A stretch of 25,251 bases of DNA, taken from NCBI GenBank assembly GCA_904380375.1, contig CAJFID010000034.1, forward strand, positions 1 through 25,251. Reading direction: 5' to 3'. Source of the DNA: Avimonas intestinalis. Its GTDB lineage: Bacteria; Bacillota; Clostridia; Oscillospirales; Acutalibacteraceae. This document shows positions 24,457 to 25,251 of the stretch, piece after piece. A model generated the notes under the pieces. It had not been told where the DNA came from. It made no database searches and saw nothing but the letters and a program-made list of their open reading frames with translations. The translations under genes and the position numbers were made by a program. How positions within the stretch are numbered: position 1 is the first letter of the stretch; every line of letters starts with the position of its first letter.

Positions 24457-24491
24457 AAAAAAGCTGGCTGACGAAAGCGGCCGGCTTTTTT
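24457..24491. terminator. terminator-like hairpin in gene-free region
   Basis: AAAAAAGCTGGC (24457-24468) pairs with GCCGGCTTTTTT (24480-24491) with one wobble. Because A and T runs flank the stem it can act in both directions. The 24294-24456 stretch before it is AT-richer than the rest of the window and holds no gene I can support. Confidence 0.65.
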
Positions 24492-24541
24492 GTGAAAATA
24501 ACGCGCAAAGTTTTTCCAAAGCGGAAAATAGGTCGAAGCAG

Positions 24542-24570
24542 TTGACAAACAAAAGCGCCTGGCCTATAAT
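24542..24570 (+). promoter_or_regulatory. consensus promoter without an obvious gene
   Basis: TTGACA (24542-24547) and TATAAT (24565-24570) are 17 bases apart, a perfect sigma-A promoter pointing toward the tRNA-like elements at 24718 and beyond. No protein gene with a ribosome site follows. Confidence 0.8.
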
Positions 24571-24717
24571 AGACAGGCGGCTTTCATGTTTATCTGCGGA
24601 CTGCATAGCTGCCTGGGCGGAGGATAGGCTGCTGCACGGATGGCGGCCACCGGACTCCATCCGGCGCCGCTTTGTATAACCCAATCCACGGACATCTCCG
24701 GGGAACCGAGGTTACTA

Positions 24718-24820
24718 TACATAGAGCGGTATAGACGTGGTCAAAATGCGCCCGGCTCGGAATCCGGAAGGATGGACGGTTTCTATGTAGCCGGAACCCT
24801 TGGTTTTTAGCGGGTTTTCG
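24718..24820 (+). repeat. tRNA-Ser-like element A (diverged)
   Basis: GAGCGGTATAGACGTGG matches the 5' half of elements C and D (GCGgTATCGAAGTGGTCA). GGCTCGGAATCC lies where they have GACTCGAAATC. After that AGCCGGAACC is shared with element C. TACATAGA (24718-24725) pairs perfectly with TCTATGTA (24782-24789), closing a 56-base interior. Confidence 0.55.
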
Positions 24821-24889
24821 GGAATCTCCAAACATCATTTTTTCTGTTCTATCCTTTTTCCGGGATAGCGCAGCAGCGATGATACAGGG

Positions 24890-24954
24890 GGAGAAGTATC
24901 CAAGTGGTTGAAGGGTCCGCACTCGAAATCATATTTTTTCGATACTCTCCGCCC
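24890..24954 (+). pseudogene. tRNA-Ser(CGA)-like element B, internally deleted
   Basis: GGAGAAG, then TATCCAAGTGGTTGAAGGG and CGCACTCGAAATC, follow a class II tRNA-Ser from its acceptor 5' strand through the D arm to the CGA anticodon loop. The 3' part jumps directly to TTCGATACTCTCCGCC, resembling a T loop and acceptor 3' strand. The anticodon 3' strand and long variable arm are missing, so it cannot fold as a normal tRNA. Confidence 0.6.
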
Positions 24955-24968
24955 TCAAAATTGAATAC

Positions 24969-25085
24969 GGAAGCGTATCGAAGTGGTCATAACGGGCCTG
25001 ACTCGAAATTTTGCGGGGAGTTGTCCGTTTCGTCCAGCCGGAACCTTGTAACCATGCGGGTTTTACCCGGTTCGAAAATTGAATA
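24969..25085 (+). repeat. tRNA-Ser(CGA)-like element C
   Basis: GGAAGCGTATCGAAGTGG and CCTGACTCGAAAT read like a tRNA-Ser 5' half with anticodon CGA. The expected 3' anticodon strand TCAGG is absent (TTTTGCGGGG instead). The element continues with GTCCGTTTCGTCC, AGCCGGAACC and a T-arm-like CCCGGTTCGAAAATT. It ends in AAAATTGAATA (25075-25085), the same 11 bases that directly precede it (24957-24967). Confidence 0.6.
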
Positions 25086-25100
25086 AGTTTGCTGTTCTTT

Positions 25101-25156
25101 CCGTCAGTTCTTTCCAAAGCCCTTTTTCACCGGAAAAAGGCGGGAAAAAACGACGG
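25101..25156. repeat. long imperfect hairpin between elements C and D
   Basis: CCGTC (25101) and GACGG (25152-25156) enclose CCTTTTTcaccggAAAAAGG, so a stem of about 25 mostly paired bases can form. There is no T-tract right after it on the plus strand. Confidence 0.5.
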
Positions 25157-25167
25157 CTGAGCATATA

Positions 25168-25251
25168 GGGAGCGGTATCGAAGTGGTCATAACGGGCCTG
25201 ACTCGAAATCTTGCGGGGAGCTGTCCGTTTCGTCCACCAAAAACCTTGTAA
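25168..25251 (+). repeat. tRNA-Ser(CGA)-like element D (runs off window end)
   Basis: This copy is identical to element C over GTATCGAAGTGGTCATAACG and on through CTCGAAAT, then differs by only two transitions up to TGTCCGTTTCGTCCA. The offset is exactly 200 bases (25175 against 24975). The window ends before its 3' part can be judged. Confidence 0.6.

Noticed and set aside
24324..24684. Short open frames on both strands beyond the XRE gene
   Set aside because: They run through the hairpin at 24457-24491 and the promoter at 24542, lack ribosome sites and show no protein-like features.

Overview
The window is GC-rich DNA from a Firmicute, most likely a Clostridia member of the Ruminococcaceae/Oscillospiraceae type. 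The evidence is the Bacillus/Clostridium-type replication-origin gene order, RemB, YidD, KhpB/Jag, AGGAGG-type ribosome binding sites, sigma-A promoters and UPF0735 (PheB-like) ACT protein. The species cannot be named from the sequence.

Bases 1-9000 are the origin left arm, on the minus strand: dnaA, the dnaA-dnaN intergenic region (candidate oriC with repeated TTTTCCACC-type DnaA boxes), dnaN, an S4-domain gene, recF, remB and gyrB. Downstream of gyrB, where gyrA often sits, there is instead a partial gene that no stop closes inside the window. It encodes a YcxB-like membrane domain flanked on both sides by an in-frame, roughly 244-base GC-rich repeat. Bases 8845-12584 are the origin right arm, on the plus strand: rpmH, rnpA, yidD, yidC and khpB/jag, closed by a strong bidirectional terminator. 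The usual mnmE, mnmG, rsmG and parAB do not follow.

Bases 12668-14646 (minus strand) hold a membrane-anchored putative anti-sigma gene, an ECF sigma gene whose 5' end looks disturbed, and an Rrf2 regulator with three IscR-like cysteines. About 400 bases without a gene separate the Rrf2 promoter from a plus-strand cluster for aspartate-family amino acids: ACT regulator, hom, thrB and aspartokinase.

Bases 19848-23572 (plus strand) hold a small unknown gene, a tRNA-Gly(GCC) with a consensus promoter and a run of related terminators, then a PHP phosphoesterase, a TSCPD/TIGR03905 protein, an unknown acidic protein and a radical SAM protein. A minus-strand XRE regulator follows, with an operator-like dyad over its own -10 element.

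Bases 24245-25251 contain no convincing protein gene. They carry a consensus promoter and at least four degenerate elements resembling tRNA-Ser(CGA) 5' halves, two of them exactly 200 bases apart. This array, the in-frame repeats around the YcxB domain and the variant DnaA boxes are the most unusual things in the window. No complete unknown defence or biosynthetic system was recognised.
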